Below, piece after piece: positions 1-10,919 of a stretch of DNA of 64,000 nucleotides (the first letter of the stretch is position 1; each line of letters opens with the position of its first letter). A program made the translations under genes and the position numbers. Below the pieces are notes generated by a model. That model made no database searches. It was not told the origin of the DNA and worked only from the letters and a program-made list of their open reading frames with translations. The stretch is taken from the NCBI RefSeq assembly GCF_014898815.1, contig NW_026515426.1, positions 29,909 through 93,908 of the forward strand, read 5' to 3'. This DNA is from Panonychus citri (lineage: Eukaryota; Arthropoda; Arachnida; Trombidiformes; Tetranychidae).

Positions 1-602
1 GATGGAAAAGAGATTTTTGATTCTTCGGAAATCAGAATTAGGAACATTGAAGATTCGTCTTTATTAATTATCGACTCAATCAAATCGAGTCACTCAGGAA
101 ATTACACTTGCAAAATAACCAATAGGTTTGGTCATGATTCTTACACAACTGAACTTGTTGTTGAAGGTAAATTAGGAAACAACAATTGTATTGATATTGG
201 AACATCTTAATAAATATTGTCTTCTATTTGATTAGGATCTCCCAATTGGATTGAGAAACCAAAGGATATTAAATCTCATTACGGTGAAACAATTACAGTT
301 AATTGTCTTGTCTCTGGATATCCTAAACCTAAGGTACAATGGAAGAGACTTGAAGGTAAACCAGAGACATAATCTCAATTTCTTTTTCCGTTCTAATTTG
401 AATCATTTGATTTTCTTTCCATTCATAGGATTAACTTGGTTAAACATTGGATCATCTGGCTTTTCCGAATCAAAGATGCAACAATTAGGAGATAAATTAA
501 CGATTCGAAATGTAACAAGATCGACCAATGGACGATATGGATGTTCAATATCAAACGGATTGAAACCTGATCTTTGGTCAGAATTTGATATTTCAATCGA
601 GG
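1..602 (+). CDS. sDscam: sDscam 5' cassette 1 (partial): Ig1 end plus Ig2
   Basis: This is the 3' part of a variable cassette of a chelicerate shortened Dscam gene, a homophilic cell-surface recognition protein. Exons seen: 1-166 (end of Ig1, with NYTCK and RFGHDSYT), 236-355 (first half of Ig2, with VNCLVSGYP) and 429-602 (second half of Ig2, with YGCSISNG). All junctions are GT-AG and phase 1, so the last exon can join the constant exon at 4708. The signal-peptide exon and the start of Ig1 lie outside the window. Exon lengths of 120 and 174 match cassette 3 exactly, so the two are close paralogues. In this family each cassette is thought to have its own promoter, and one cassette is spliced to the constant part. 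Confidence 0.85.
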
Positions 603-852
603 GTAAAATCTTTATTCATATCTCTTGAAATCGGCGCTTTTAGGTCTATTGGAAACATTGGAAATATTATCATCAAGATTTTCCAATATTATTTTGATCT
701 TTTTGTCTAAATTTTCGTTGAGTTAAAATGATTAGTTCTTCATAACTTTTTTCTATTGATAACAAAGTAGTTTTAGAATATAAAGTAAGTAAATGATGCT
801 AAAAATTAACTAATATTCTGTTACTTTAATTGTTTCTTTTTTTCTTTTCCAG

Positions 853-1530
853 ACCCAAAAGTTGCTCCATTTTTCAATTATTAAACTGATGCTTGGAGGC
901 AAAACTTGACTTACATGTCAAAATTCAGGTTCAGGATCGGAACTTTTTACTTCTAAATAGTATAAAGACGTGCAGTATTCATCATTAATTAGAATAGAAT
1001 CAAGAGTCATTGATGTTGATTATTGGTTTGATTTCTTTGACTCATTTGGGGGGAAATTATAATAGTAAAATGTTCAATAGATTTGGTCATGATTCTTATA
1101 CGATGAAATGGTTGACAGAATTAATTTCTCATGTTGATAATCTCATCTTGTTAATTGTGAATAGTTGGATTGTATATTGTTTCCTCATTGGAATGAAAAC
1201 CTCAACTATTTACGATTAAATCTCGGTGAAACAATTCTGAGTCCGATTCTGATTTCCGAGTCTTAGATTGCCCTAGAACCAAAGTGCAATGGAAAAAATT
1301 TAAAGGTAATTTTAAACATAATATCGATTCCATTTTCATTGATTCTTATTGATTCTTTTAGATTCAATAATAAACTTGATTGGTCGTAATTCGGTATTAA
1401 GCAGTTTGATGGTGGATTGATTATCACCAATATGACTCGAATCATCAACTGACATCATGGAAAGTATTGGCTCAGTTTCAAACGGAATCTCTTCAGATCT
1501 TTGGACTGAATTTTATATTTCTATTCAAGG
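853..1530 (+). pseudogene. sDscam cassette 2, degenerate
   Basis: This is a dead copy of the cassette unit. The Ig1 exon remnant (from 853, after an AG acceptor) matches cassette 3 at its start (PKVAPF) and end (MFNRFGHDSYT) but has in-frame stops and a deleted middle. The first Ig2 half is recognisable around 1214-1303, ending in a KVQW-like stretch, and has lost its frame. The second Ig2 half, about 1370-1530, keeps an Ig-like ISSDLWTEFYISIQG end, but its donor is GC-AATG instead of GTAA. No usable signal-peptide exon is seen: an ATG near 728 runs into a stop after four codons. The neighbouring cassettes are intact, so this is a lost variant inside a live array. Confidence 0.75.
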
Positions 1531-1662
1531 CAATGTGAATATTAAGCTTGAACTCGGCGCTTTTTATTCAATTCAAAGCAAAGTCTTCTGTCAGTGTCGA
1601 GGTAATCCTTTTGTTTACTTTGTTGGTCATCAAAAACACCACTGACCGTCTAGTTGGACAGC

Positions 1663-2502
1663 ATGTTTGTCCAGTTCATCCTCGTAGTCTTGTTTTACAT
1701 CAACCAGGAAAGTTATGGACAAGACAGTGAGTAGATCAAGTTATCAAATATTCAATTGTGATTAATTCTGTTCTTTTCTTTGTTATCTTATCATGTCTTT
1801 TAGTACCAAAAGTGAATCCATTTGTTGCCGCAATTAAACCAGTGATTGGAGGTAAAACTTCATTCACTTGTCAAAGTCTCTATGGTTCACCACCACTCCA
1901 AGTGAATTGGTTTAAAGATGGAAAAGAAATTGGAGATTCTTCATTTGTCCGAATTAAATCACACGAAGATCCATCAATCCTAATAATCGAATCAATTCAA
2001 TCGACTCATTCTGGAAATTATTCGTGCAAAATGTTCAATAGATTTGGACACGATTCTTATACCGCTGAACTTTTTGTTGAAGGTGATTGATTTTTTTTTC
2101 CAACTTTTTATTGAGTTTTTTAATTAATGAATATTTTTATGTATCTTAGGAGCACCTAATTGGATTGAGAAGCCTAAAAGTGTGAAATCCAATGTAAACC
2201 AAACAGTGACCATCAGCTGTTCAGCCTCTGGTTACCCAAAGGCTAAAGTTTATTGGAAAATATATAAAAGTAAGTTATCATTATATCATATTGAACTGAA
2301 TTAAGACTAATTTGATTCATTTTAATAGATTCAATTTGGGCAAATCTTGAGGATAATCCGAAACCATCGATTAAGATCAATAACTCCCACGGAAAATTAA
2401 CTATTCATAATATCAACCGTAATCTCGTTGGAAAATATGCTTGCTTCGTTTCTAATGGAATCAAACCTGATTTATGGTCAGAATTTGATCTCAAAGTTCA
2501 GG
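1663..2502 (+). CDS. sDscam: sDscam 5' cassette 3: signal peptide, Ig1, Ig2
   Basis: This is a complete cassette of four exons. Exon 1663-1726 starts with ATG and encodes a signal peptide (MFVQFILVVLFYI) with a perfect GTGAGT donor. Exon 1804-2082 encodes Ig1 (SFTCQS, VNWFKDG, SGNYSCKMFNRFG). Exons 2150-2269 and 2329-2502 encode the two halves of Ig2 (ISCSASGYP, KYACFVSNG). Every internal junction is phase 1, so the cassette can be spliced as a block onto the constant exon at 4708. The ATG at 1663 is chosen because it alone gives a hydrophobic leader in the right phase. By family precedent the two N-terminal Ig domains set binding specificity. Confidence 0.9.
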
Positions 2503-2765
2503 GTAAACAATGATTAATCTTCGATATCTATCATGGTGCTCATGTGGTCTACAAAACTCTTCATTCAACTTTTCTATTAACGATCGCGATTCGTCATGGT
2601 ATCGATCTCCCAATTCTTTTAATTATTTTTCTATTATTTTTTATCAAATTTTCATAGATCGCGGTCAAGCTTATGTCATTTAGTATTTTCAACTGATTGG
2701 TTGTTAAAATTTCCTCAATTCGATCTGATTTCCAACTCGATTGTTGATTAGGTTGTACTGTCAAA

Positions 2766-3567
2766 ATGTTTCATCAACTAATAGTTTTTTTCGTCCTCAG
2801 TTGCTCAATAACTTGTCAAGGTAATTTCTAACTTAAATTATCGTTATTCTGAGAAAACATTGAATTGAATTTTCTCTTACAGATCCGCCAAGAATAACTC
2901 CATTCAACTTTCCACATAGTCCAGTTATTGGAAGATCATCTTTGGTTTATTGTTTAGCTGAAATTGGTACACCACCGATAACATATCAATGGCTACGAAA
3001 TAATGAACCGATTGACCATCAAGAAGGTTTAAAAGTTACGATTGAACCGATTACCAGTGCATTTGGATTGGTCATTCAATCGGTTTCAGTTCAATTTTCT
3101 GGTAATTACACTTGTATTGCACGAAATATGTTTGGTGAAGATAAATTTTCAGCTCCATTGATTGTCAAAGGTAAATACTTAGATTGTCAACATTATTCTG
3201 ATAATTTATATTGATAGTTTGTTAATTGTTTCATATTACTAAAGGGCCGCCAGTATGGATTAACACTTCATCCGCTGATTACAAAGCTCACCATGGTTCA
3301 AACATTGATCTGATCTGTCAAGCTGAAGGCTTTCCTACTCCTCAAATACAATGGATAAAGAAAACTGGACAAAGTAATTGTTGAGAAACTTTTAATCACT
3401 AGTTTATAACTCATTTACTTTTATTAATCCAGTTAGATCAAGGGAATCACCAATCGGTTCAAAATTGTCATTGAAAAATGCAAACAAACAAGATGAAGGT
3501 TCCTATGAATGCTTAGCTGTGAACGAATTAGGATCCATCACTAAATCAATTATGGTAACAATTTCGG
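2766..3567 (+). CDS. sDscam: sDscam 5' cassette 4: signal peptide, Ig1, Ig2
   Basis: This is a complete four-exon cassette. Exon 2766-2820 is the signal peptide (MFHQLIVFFVLSCSITCQ). Exon 2883-3170 is Ig1 (VYCLAEIG, YQWLRNNEP, GNYTCIARNMFGED). Exons 3245-3373 and 3433-3567 are Ig2 (LICQAEGFPTPQIQW, GSYECLAVNELG). All introns are 60-75 bases, GT-AG and phase 1. It is clearly diverged from cassettes 1-3 in sequence but has the same exon plan, as expected for an array that offers distinct recognition surfaces. The next unit, cassette 5, starts 229 bases downstream. Confidence 0.9.
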
Positions 3568-3795
3568 GTGAGAATTAGACTCTAACATTTAATCATCTTT
3601 GAATGGAGCACAATAATTAACTCTAATCAAAACTTGATTCTCGCATTTGTAACAAATGTTTTCTTACGTCAAGTTTTAAAAAAGGCGGTTTAATGAATCT
3701 CTTGTCTATGAATCGAAATGGTTCATTATTAATTGTCTTACAAATCACTTAATTTAAATTATCCTTCATCTTAAACGATTGATTAGTCTCGCGAA

Positions 3796-4541
3796 ATGTT
3801 ATCAATCCTTTTGATACAATTAACTTTGCTTTTCAGCGTTAATGCAATAGGCAAGTACGAAAATTTGATTTCTCATCGATATCTTATTAACTAATGAAGA
3901 CTATTTTTTTTCACTTGTTCAGGTCAACCTAAAGTTCAACCTTTTACCTTCCCAAATGAAATACAATTGAATCAACCACTTCTTGCTATTTTCTGCAATG
4001 CCCTTGATGGTGAAAAACCAATTCACTTTGAATGGTTAAAAGATGGACAACCAATCAACCAGAATCATGATAATGTTATTCGTAATCATGATATGGGCTC
4101 ATTATTGGAACTGAGAAATATGAAAAGAGATCACATCGGAAATTATACTTGTCTTGCTCGTAATCACATTGGAACTGATTCATTCACTTCGACTCTTTTG
4201 ATGAAAGGTTGATTATCATCATCAGTTTAATTAAATTGTTCTAATTGTTGTTTTTCCTTTTGTGTCAACAGTTCCAGTTGATTGGGTTCATGAGCCTCAA
4301 GATGCTGATCTTGTCTCTGGACAGAAAGTAAACATTTCATGTTCAGCTTTTGGTTATCCGATTCCTAAAATCAGCTGGAGATTTAAAAATAATCTTGATG
4401 AACTTTTAATTACCTCTGATTATTATTCTTCCTCTTTAACTTTTAATCCAATCTCTTTATCCAATTCAGGGAAATATGAATGCAAAGCTGAGAACGATAA
4501 TGGTTCTCCTTTGATTAAATTAATCACAATTAATGTTGTTG
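3796..4541 (+). CDS. sDscam: sDscam 5' cassette 5 (3'-most), GC-AG intron, one-exon Ig2
   Basis: Exon 3796-3850 encodes a signal peptide (MLSILLIQLTLLFSVNAI). It ends AATAG followed by GCAAGT, the standard context of a GC-AG donor. Reading it this way gives the same 55-base, phase-1 exon as cassette 4. Exon 3923-4207 encodes Ig1 (IFCNALDGEKP, FEWLKDGQP, GNYTCLARNHIG). Exon 4272-4541 encodes all of Ig2 in one piece (NISCSAFGYPIPKISW, GKYECKAENDNG), whereas the other cassettes split Ig2 with an intron. The last exon is phase 1 and abuts the constant exon after a 166-base intron. Being nearest the constant region, it may be used differently from the others (inference). Confidence 0.88.
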
Positions 4542-4707
4542 GTAATTCTTGTTTCTTTCAGATGATTACTTTTACTAATGAAGGTTTTGAATAGATTGTC
4601 ATGAAAGCGCCTCTCTCAAGTTAATTTTGTTTTTTCTTTGCAGTCGAAAAGACTTGATTGTTTCTCTTTTCTAATGTTTTCTATCACTTTTTCTTAATTG
4701 TTTACAG

Positions 4708-6443
4708 TTCCTGCTGAATTCAAGGAGAAAAATGTTGCAGTTTCGGCGAAAAAGGGAAATCTCTTGGAATTAACTTGTTCAGCCGATGGAGATCAACCAG
4801 TGACAATCAAATGGTTCAAAGATTCAACTCCAATTGATAAAGTCGATCCCTCGAGATATTCAATCACCGATGCTCCAAATAAAGAAGGAACTAAAAGTAT
4901 CATGACCGTTTCATCAGCTGATGTGAAAGATGATGGACTTTACCATTGTTTTGCTGAAAATTCGTTTGGAAAAGATGAGAGGAAAATTCGAGTAACCATA
5001 ATTGAACCTCCACCTGCACCTACGAATTTCGCTGTTCAACAAGTTTGGTCTCGAACTGTCAGTGTCTCTTGGTCCAGGCCACCAGAAAGCAAAACATCAA
5101 TTCTCAGCTATTTGATTAGATATTGGAAAGTTTCATCAACCGGTGTTAACGATCGTCTCAATGAAGTCAACATTTCATCTTCGTTAACTCTTTACTTTAT
5201 CAAAGACTTGGAACCAGGAAGTAGTTATGAATCAACTATAATTGCGATCAACGAAGTTGGCCTTGGAGTACCATCGGCTAAGATTTCATTCTCTACTGGA
5301 GAAGAGGAACCCACAGGTGCACCCGTTGATCTCGTCGTTGTCTCAAGAGGCCCGACAACGGCTCGATTAGCTTGGAGATCACCACCGAAAAACACTTGGA
5401 ATGGAAAATTGATCGGATTTTATGTTGGTTATCGACTTTTCGATGATTACAAGACACCACATTCATTCCGAACGGTTTATGTGGGCGAATCTAATTCTTC
5501 CCATCATGAATTCTTTCTCACATCTCTGCTCAAAGGAACCAAATATTCAATCATTGTGAAATCCTACAATTCTGCTGGAACTGGACCAGAAAGTCAAGAA
5601 GTTACCGTTGAAACTTTAGCTGGCGATGTTCCATCATCACCTCGATTATTCGTTTCAACGGCTACAATTGACTCGATCACCTTAGGCTACTCATTACCCT
5701 CTAACGCTGCAAACAAGCAAATTCAAAATCTCGATTTACACTTTAAAGAAGGAGATGATTCTTCTTGGCGGGAAATGGATTTTTTCGTTGACAGTAAAGA
5801 GATTGGTGAATATACCTTATCTGCTCTAAATCCTGATACTGTTTACACCGTTTACCTGACGGCATCAAATGAGAATGGTGTTTCAGATCCTAGTCCAATA
5901 ATTAAGACAAGAACAAGTCGATCACAGCGCGACAATTTTGCTAATTTTGGTTCAATTTTTGATCCAGCTGGAAATGGACAGTTTGGTGATTATCGAGATT
6001 TTGTCTCTATCTTATCAATCATCATCGCCGTTGCAATTATCATTATCGTAATAGTTTTCGCCTTCGTTTATGTTAGAAAAGCTCAATTAGAGGCGGAAAC
6101 AAAGCCAAACTTTGAATTTGCTTTAGCCTCTCAAACGGGTACTCTTGCTTTGAACAAATCGATTCCCAATTTTGGAACAGAAAGACGATTCCATGATTCA
6201 GACAATACGAAACCCTTGATGCATGGAACTATGACCTTGGATCATGGTAATCAATACCCCGTCTCGTATTCAAATCTACCTACAGAGAGTGTAAGTTGAA
6301 AAAATTTATGCACTTTAATTATCTTTCATTACAATTGATTGAACCTCTAATCGATGAAATTTACTAATAATGACCTTTTTCATTCTTAACAGAGACATTC
6401 AAAGTTGGTCGATCCATCACACATTTACGATTTTCCTCGATAA
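4708..6443 (+). CDS. sDscam: sDscam constant region: Ig3, FNIII x3, membrane segment, tail
   Basis: This is the shared 3' part of the shortened Dscam gene. One large exon (4708-6290) encodes Ig3 (LELTCSADGD, IKWFKD, DGLYHCFAENSFG), then three fibronectin III domains beginning near PPPAPTNF, PTGAPVDL and VPSSPRLF. An Ile/Val-rich membrane segment (about 6004-6075) and the first part of the tail follow. A GTAAGT donor at 6291 joins phase 0 to exon 6393-6443, which ends HIYDFPR and stop. Ig1-Ig2 come from one of the upstream cassettes, giving the three-Ig, three-FNIII, one-pass plan of chelicerate sDscam proteins, far shorter than insect Dscam1. It acts at the plasma membrane in cell recognition, by family knowledge. 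Confidence 0.92.
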
Positions 6444-7899
6444 TCAAAACATTACAAGCTGAAATTATCAACTGATTCCATTTAATTACAATTACAATCA
6501 ACAATAATTGTAATCGATTTGCTTTCGTCTTTGCATTAGTATAATCATCATAACCTATTGCGATTTCATTAAGTCGGTTTCTTATATTTCATCGATAGAT
6601 TTTCACAATTATTATTAAGGTTAATACTTATCAACACAACACAACTATTAGATTGAATTTCATTTTAATTGAATTAATATTACTATATACGCATTAATTA
6701 ACAATTAACTGTTGATATCTAATCAATAACTTACATTCAATTTTCACCAATTTGTCAACTTTTTAATTCTTTCATTTACTCAATTTGCATTCTATTGATT
6801 GGTATTATTTAATTAAAAAGATCTCTGTCTCACTATAATCTCTGTTTAATTTTTCAACTCTAATGGAAAATTTTGAGCTGTCTTGACTGCCAATTGATCG
6901 AGCTATTGGAGTTTCAACGATACTTAATTGTCATATTTCAATATCAAGGTCATTCTGCTAGGAAAAGGTCAGTGATAACACTTCACAAACTTTCTAAATA
7001 ATTCCGACTGTTCTGCCATATTTAAGATGCATTTAGTCAGATATGCAATTGTGTAAAGTTTTGGTGCCATGAAAGTTAAATTTCATGGCTCTTATCCGAA
7101 GGAATATAATTATTTTAGGATATTCGCCATAGTTCCAGCTAAAAGTAACATCAAACTTGCATTTTCTAAAAGAAACTAATTTGGCAAGAGAAAAGAGACA
7201 ATTAAATTGTGGTTAAGTAATATTGTTAATAAATTTAACATGCAAACTAACTCACGGTAACAAATTGAAAATATGTTAACGGGAACATATCACCGATGTA
7301 AATTCCGATAACTGGACCACCAATGCGTTCAAGTAAACTCAGAACCTTTGGGAATAAGAATATTTTAATTAACAAATCTAATATCAATAGTTTTATCATT
7401 CGTTATGATGATTACCTTAAAATTTGGACGATTTTCAATCTCTGTTAAATTGTTGATACTTTTCTCAATTATCAAATGAAATGTGTGATATGTTTGATGT
7501 GTCTTGAGAATAATAGTCATTTAAATATTAATCCAATTAATTATTGATACATGATTACAGTAATTAATTGTATTATAAATATTACCTATCGAGCAAGGTA
7601 AAATACGTCCTTGCATCAATTTTTCTCGATCTTCATATTAGGAGTACTGGGCTTAGAGACGGGCGATTATTCAGTAATCGATTAGATAATTTCTCTCTCT
7701 TTCAACAACAATAAAAAAGCAGCAATAACAAAATCAACAATAAAAACAATTATTACAACATTGAATGATAATTTAATCGTCATTTAATAAGTAAAGGTAG
7801 AGAGAGATATAAATTAAATTTTAATCTATTTTATTCTCTCAAATATTTCTCAATTAATTATTAATTTGTAACAATTTTGTTTTAATTTTGTCATCAAAC
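6444..7899. other. intergenic, AT-rich; one TCAAGGTCA repeat fragment
   Basis: No coding sequence is recognised. At about 6895-6955 there is a diverged single-arm copy of the repeat family also present at 8420-8740 and 11168-11718. The shared core ends ATATCAAGGTCATT. Confidence 0.6.
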
Positions 7900-8268
7900 A
7901 TGAGTGTCGTGAGTCGTCATAAAAAGTTTTCTTTCTACAATGTTCTTTGTTTCAACTATTGGTATTTGAAACCAAGTGAAGATTCATTCGAAGATCTTGA
8001 ATCTTTTAAAAATTATATCCAATGTTCTCCAAAGTTTATCGAATTGAGCTCAATCACCGAATTCGTGAGGATTAATATGGATCAAGTCGAAATACCGCTA
8101 TGCCATGCTTCTGTCGAAACTTTCAAGGCTGTTTGTGATGAAACAATTTCTTCTTACGGGAAGTGTGATGCTATTCCAGTAGAAATTTGTTTTTATCGTC
8201 CGCCGGCTGCTAACTGTGTTGATCTAAGTGCTCCAGCTTTGTGTCGATTAGTTGTTCCCTTAAGATGA
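7900..8268 (+). CDS. unrecognised small protein, about 122 aa
   Basis: This open frame starts at the first ATG (7900, context AAACATGAG) and reads MSVVSRHKKFSFYNVLCF onward. I do not recognise the family. It has five cysteines in its second half, no signal peptide and no membrane segment. Its TGA overlaps the ATG of a second short frame (8265-8450) as ATGA. That frame continues with similar composition (THGDFVYDHEFD, VVKVPDSVPDF), so the two may be one gene split by a frameshift. The second frame ends inside a repeat. It may be a lineage-specific gene or a decayed fragment. Confidence 0.4.
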   Translation: MSVVSRHKKFSFYNVLCFNYWYLKPSEDSFEDLESFKNYIQCSPKFIELSSITEFVRINMDQVEIPLCHASVETFKAVCDETISSYGKCDAIPVEICFYRPPAANCVDLSAPALCRLVVPLR

Positions 8269-8450
8269 CACATGGTGATTTTGTTTACGACCACGAATTC
8301 GATACCATAAATGGGAAGGTGATTGTTGTCAAGGTACCTGATTCCGTTCCTGATTTTTTATACAGGGCATTTCACCAAGTTTCCAACAAGTTTTTCTCAA
8401 ATAACTATTTTGTTTTTGAGTGTCTAGACCCCATACTCGAGTTATGGTAG
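8265..8450 (+). CDS. short frame overlapping the upstream ORF, possible frameshifted continuation
   Basis: The ATG at 8265 overlaps the stop of the 7900 frame, and 61 codons follow to TAG at 8450. It has no recognisable domain. The last codons fall in the left flank of the inverted-repeat element at 8420-8740, so its 3' end may be an insertion product. It may be the second half of the same ancestral protein as the 7900-8268 frame (inference from contiguity and composition). Confidence 0.3.
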   Translation: MTHGDFVYDHEFDTINGKVIVVKVPDSVPDFLYRAFHQVSNKFFSNNYFVFECLDPILELW

Positions 8451-8481
8451 TTTGGGCCATACTCAATTGTCATATTAAAAT

Positions 8482-8719
8482 ATCAAGGTCATTTGGTGGT
8501 CACAATCGAATTCAGTTGCAATCATTAGGCTCCATACGAGTTTACAACTTCTTGACATTTTAGTTGCAGAGATATATCGGTTTTGACGCGAAATCCTTTT
8601 AATTCAACTTTCATCAATTTGCTCTTAAGAAAGAGCGTAAGAGTCAAAAAACATTTTTGATTTAGGTACATTTTGGTTTTTTAAATTTGAATAGATTGTG
8701 ACCACCAAATGACCTTGAT
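8482..8719. repeat. inverted-repeat element, 26-bp perfect arms
   Basis: Arms 8482-8507 and 8694-8719 are perfect reverse complements, each carrying TCAAGGTCA beside GGTGGTCAC. The unit between them is non-coding. The sequence outside the left arm (CATACTCAATTGTCATATT) is homologous to the copies at 6.9 kb and 11.27 kb, so this is an older member of the same family as the foldback element at 11170. Confidence 0.65.
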
Positions 8720-8884
8720 TATTGGCATTTCAACCATAATTGCGACCTACCGTTTCGGAGTTCTCAAACCATTCGATAACATTTTCATTGATTTACCACT
8801 AAAGTATGCGATATGAGTCGGTAGATTAGGTAAGGTCACATTGTTAACTCTTCGTGGTAATGAAGCTTTAGGTTCATCAGGTTG

Positions 8885-9170
8885 CACTTGTTCTTTATAT
8901 TGATAGTGTTGGCAACCAACATTGGTAACTCTAAAAAAATATGAAGATGAGGATGACGAAGATGATGATGATGGAGATGAGGATGAAGATAAAGAAGATG
9001 ATGATAAAAATATAACTGAAATTGTATTAGTTAGAGTGGGGATCTTATCCCATCAACATTAACATGAACAAAATGAATAAATTGTGAATTCTTTTAAAAG
9101 GTGAACTAGAGGTCACATAAGTTTACAACAATTTGGTCCGTCGAAAGCCGGATTCGGCAGTCTTTTTTAA
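8885..9170. repeat. left arm of a diverged long inverted repeat
   Basis: This arm matches the reverse complement of about 10920-11163 with many indels. Shared landmarks, in order, are GTTGGC, the GAAGATGAGGATG tract, GGGATCT.ATCCCA, AAAAGGTGAACT, ATTTGGTCCGTCGA and GCCGGAT. It includes a GAT/GAA-rich simple repeat (about 8941-9005). Confidence 0.6.
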
Positions 9171-9483
9171 AACGCTAGTGAATAAATAGTATATGCGAAT
9201 ATATTACAATTAACTCAGTAGTAGTGAAAGTACACAAGATTCACCCCATGTGACACATCATTTAATAGACAATTTTTTTGACAATAAAATACGAGCAATT
9301 ATTAATACAATGTGACACATCATTCGAATGGAAATTTAATGGAGATTTTTTTGATGGATTTATTTAATTTATTTATTGTTAATATATTTTTCCCCTTTAT
9401 TCAAAACCTTTTATGTTTACATTTTCTTAATTAAAATGAATATAATGATTAATTTCGCTCCCAAAAGTTAACTAACTCGTCAT

Positions 9484-10267
9484 CTAATCTAAAAGCATCA
9501 AAATAACGACGATTTTTATGGATTTTCGAATCGCTAAAGTGACTCTCATTAGCCTGGGATAGCGGTTCGTTAATTCAACGAGAGATAAAAGAAATCCAAC
9601 ATATGCTGGTGTATATGTTATTTGACCTATCATACGATCTGTCCACTGGGCGATTGTTTCATTTGTTTGAGATATGTCCATACTTATGAAACGTCCTAAT
9701 CTCACGGCCAATATAAAGGGTGACGGTTGTTTCTTCTTGTTCGCAATTGACGGAAAACACTTCTGGCCTCTTCTAATGTTGCAATCGCAGAGATAACTGG
9801 AGCAGCACCCAAGGCCATAGTTCGACGCATTCTACCAAAGAATCTTCTGGCCCTTGACAAATACCTGATTTCCGGGTCTTCGTTTTCATCTGAACTTTCA
9901 CCGTTGCTTGTTAAATTCTCTCTTTCTTTGTGACTGGTATTTTCAGGATCATGTTGTTGAGGTAAAGGTTGATAAGTGGGTCAATCGATGAAGACACAGT
10001 ATTATCTTGTAGATCACTGTCCTGCTCCTGTTCTTCTGGATCATCATCACCACGTAGCGGGATTAAATGGGCACCATTAGCAGGGTCGATAAAAAGACGT
10101 CTTTCTGCCATAGTCGTTGAACCGAACCCAGTGAATAGTCGATGACAGTTGGTGATGATGAAGCGGCGGGCATTAACACGGTTTTCTCTGACAACCATTA
10201 GAAGAAGACGATAGAGGAAAGAAGCGATCAGCATTGCAGAGAATGGGTTAAGGTTGACACGGGTCAT
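9484..10267 (-). pseudogene. unrecognised gene with two frameshifts, between inverted repeats
   Basis: Reading leftward from ATG at 10267 there are three overlapping frames. The first (10267 to about 9970) begins MTRVNLNPFSAML and has an acidic stretch (DDDPEEQEQDSD). The second (about 9985-9716) has an acidic run (SSDENEDPE) followed by a basic RRFFGRMRRT stretch. The third (about 9735-9484) begins near AVRLGRF and has two hydrophobic patches before TAG at 9484. No frame alone is long, and no splice sites fit the switches, so either the gene is broken or the sequence has indels. I do not recognise the family. It lies between diverged inverted repeats, so it may be cargo of a mobile element. 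A GC-box-like ACTCCGCCCACC lies about 100 bases upstream of the ATG. Confidence 0.35.
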
Positions 10268-10919
10268 ATTTGTAATTAGAGTAAAGGGTGAAAAATAATT
10301 AACAAAGAAACTTTTATAACGGTAAATAAAACAGAACGATGTAAAAATTCAAACTTTTAGACTCCGCCCACCTGCGTTTTAGAGTGCGCGTTGAATCTGC
10401 CAACATGTCAGTTTTTGTATTCGTTATATACCGGTACTGGTTTGGGTCAAAAAATTTTAAAAATATACATGACGTTTATATACATTGTCTCTGTAAAAAA
10501 ATTACATAGAGAAGCACTGTTCAACTAAATTTAGTACTTCTATATACAGTGGTTCATTAATTATAGTAAAAGACGAATAAAGTCTCATAAATAACACACT
10601 ATAAGTACTCACCCGTTGTAGCTAGAGTCTTAATTTTTTTCATAATAATACTTCATACCATAAGGTATAACATATATAAAAACCAAGAGGTAAAAGACAT
10701 TAGTATTCATATACGAAAACTTCATTTTTACCCATAGAGCTCTATGGCGAAATCCAACTTTGAAGCCCTGTATCTCAGGAACTAGATCTTTCCGCATATA
10801 CAAACTCGCACATAATATGTAGTTTGACATGAGCTATATGTACAAAAAATTTCAGGTCTCTAAACGTGCGGACCTAATCCGAAGTCCAGCCATTAATTTT
10901 TATTAACTAATATTAATGC
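10268..10919. other. no gene seen; promoter side of the broken gene
   Basis: AT-rich sequence with no coding potential that I can support. It contains a 14-base perfect palindrome, CATAGAGCTCTATG, at about 10732-10745. Confidence 0.5.
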
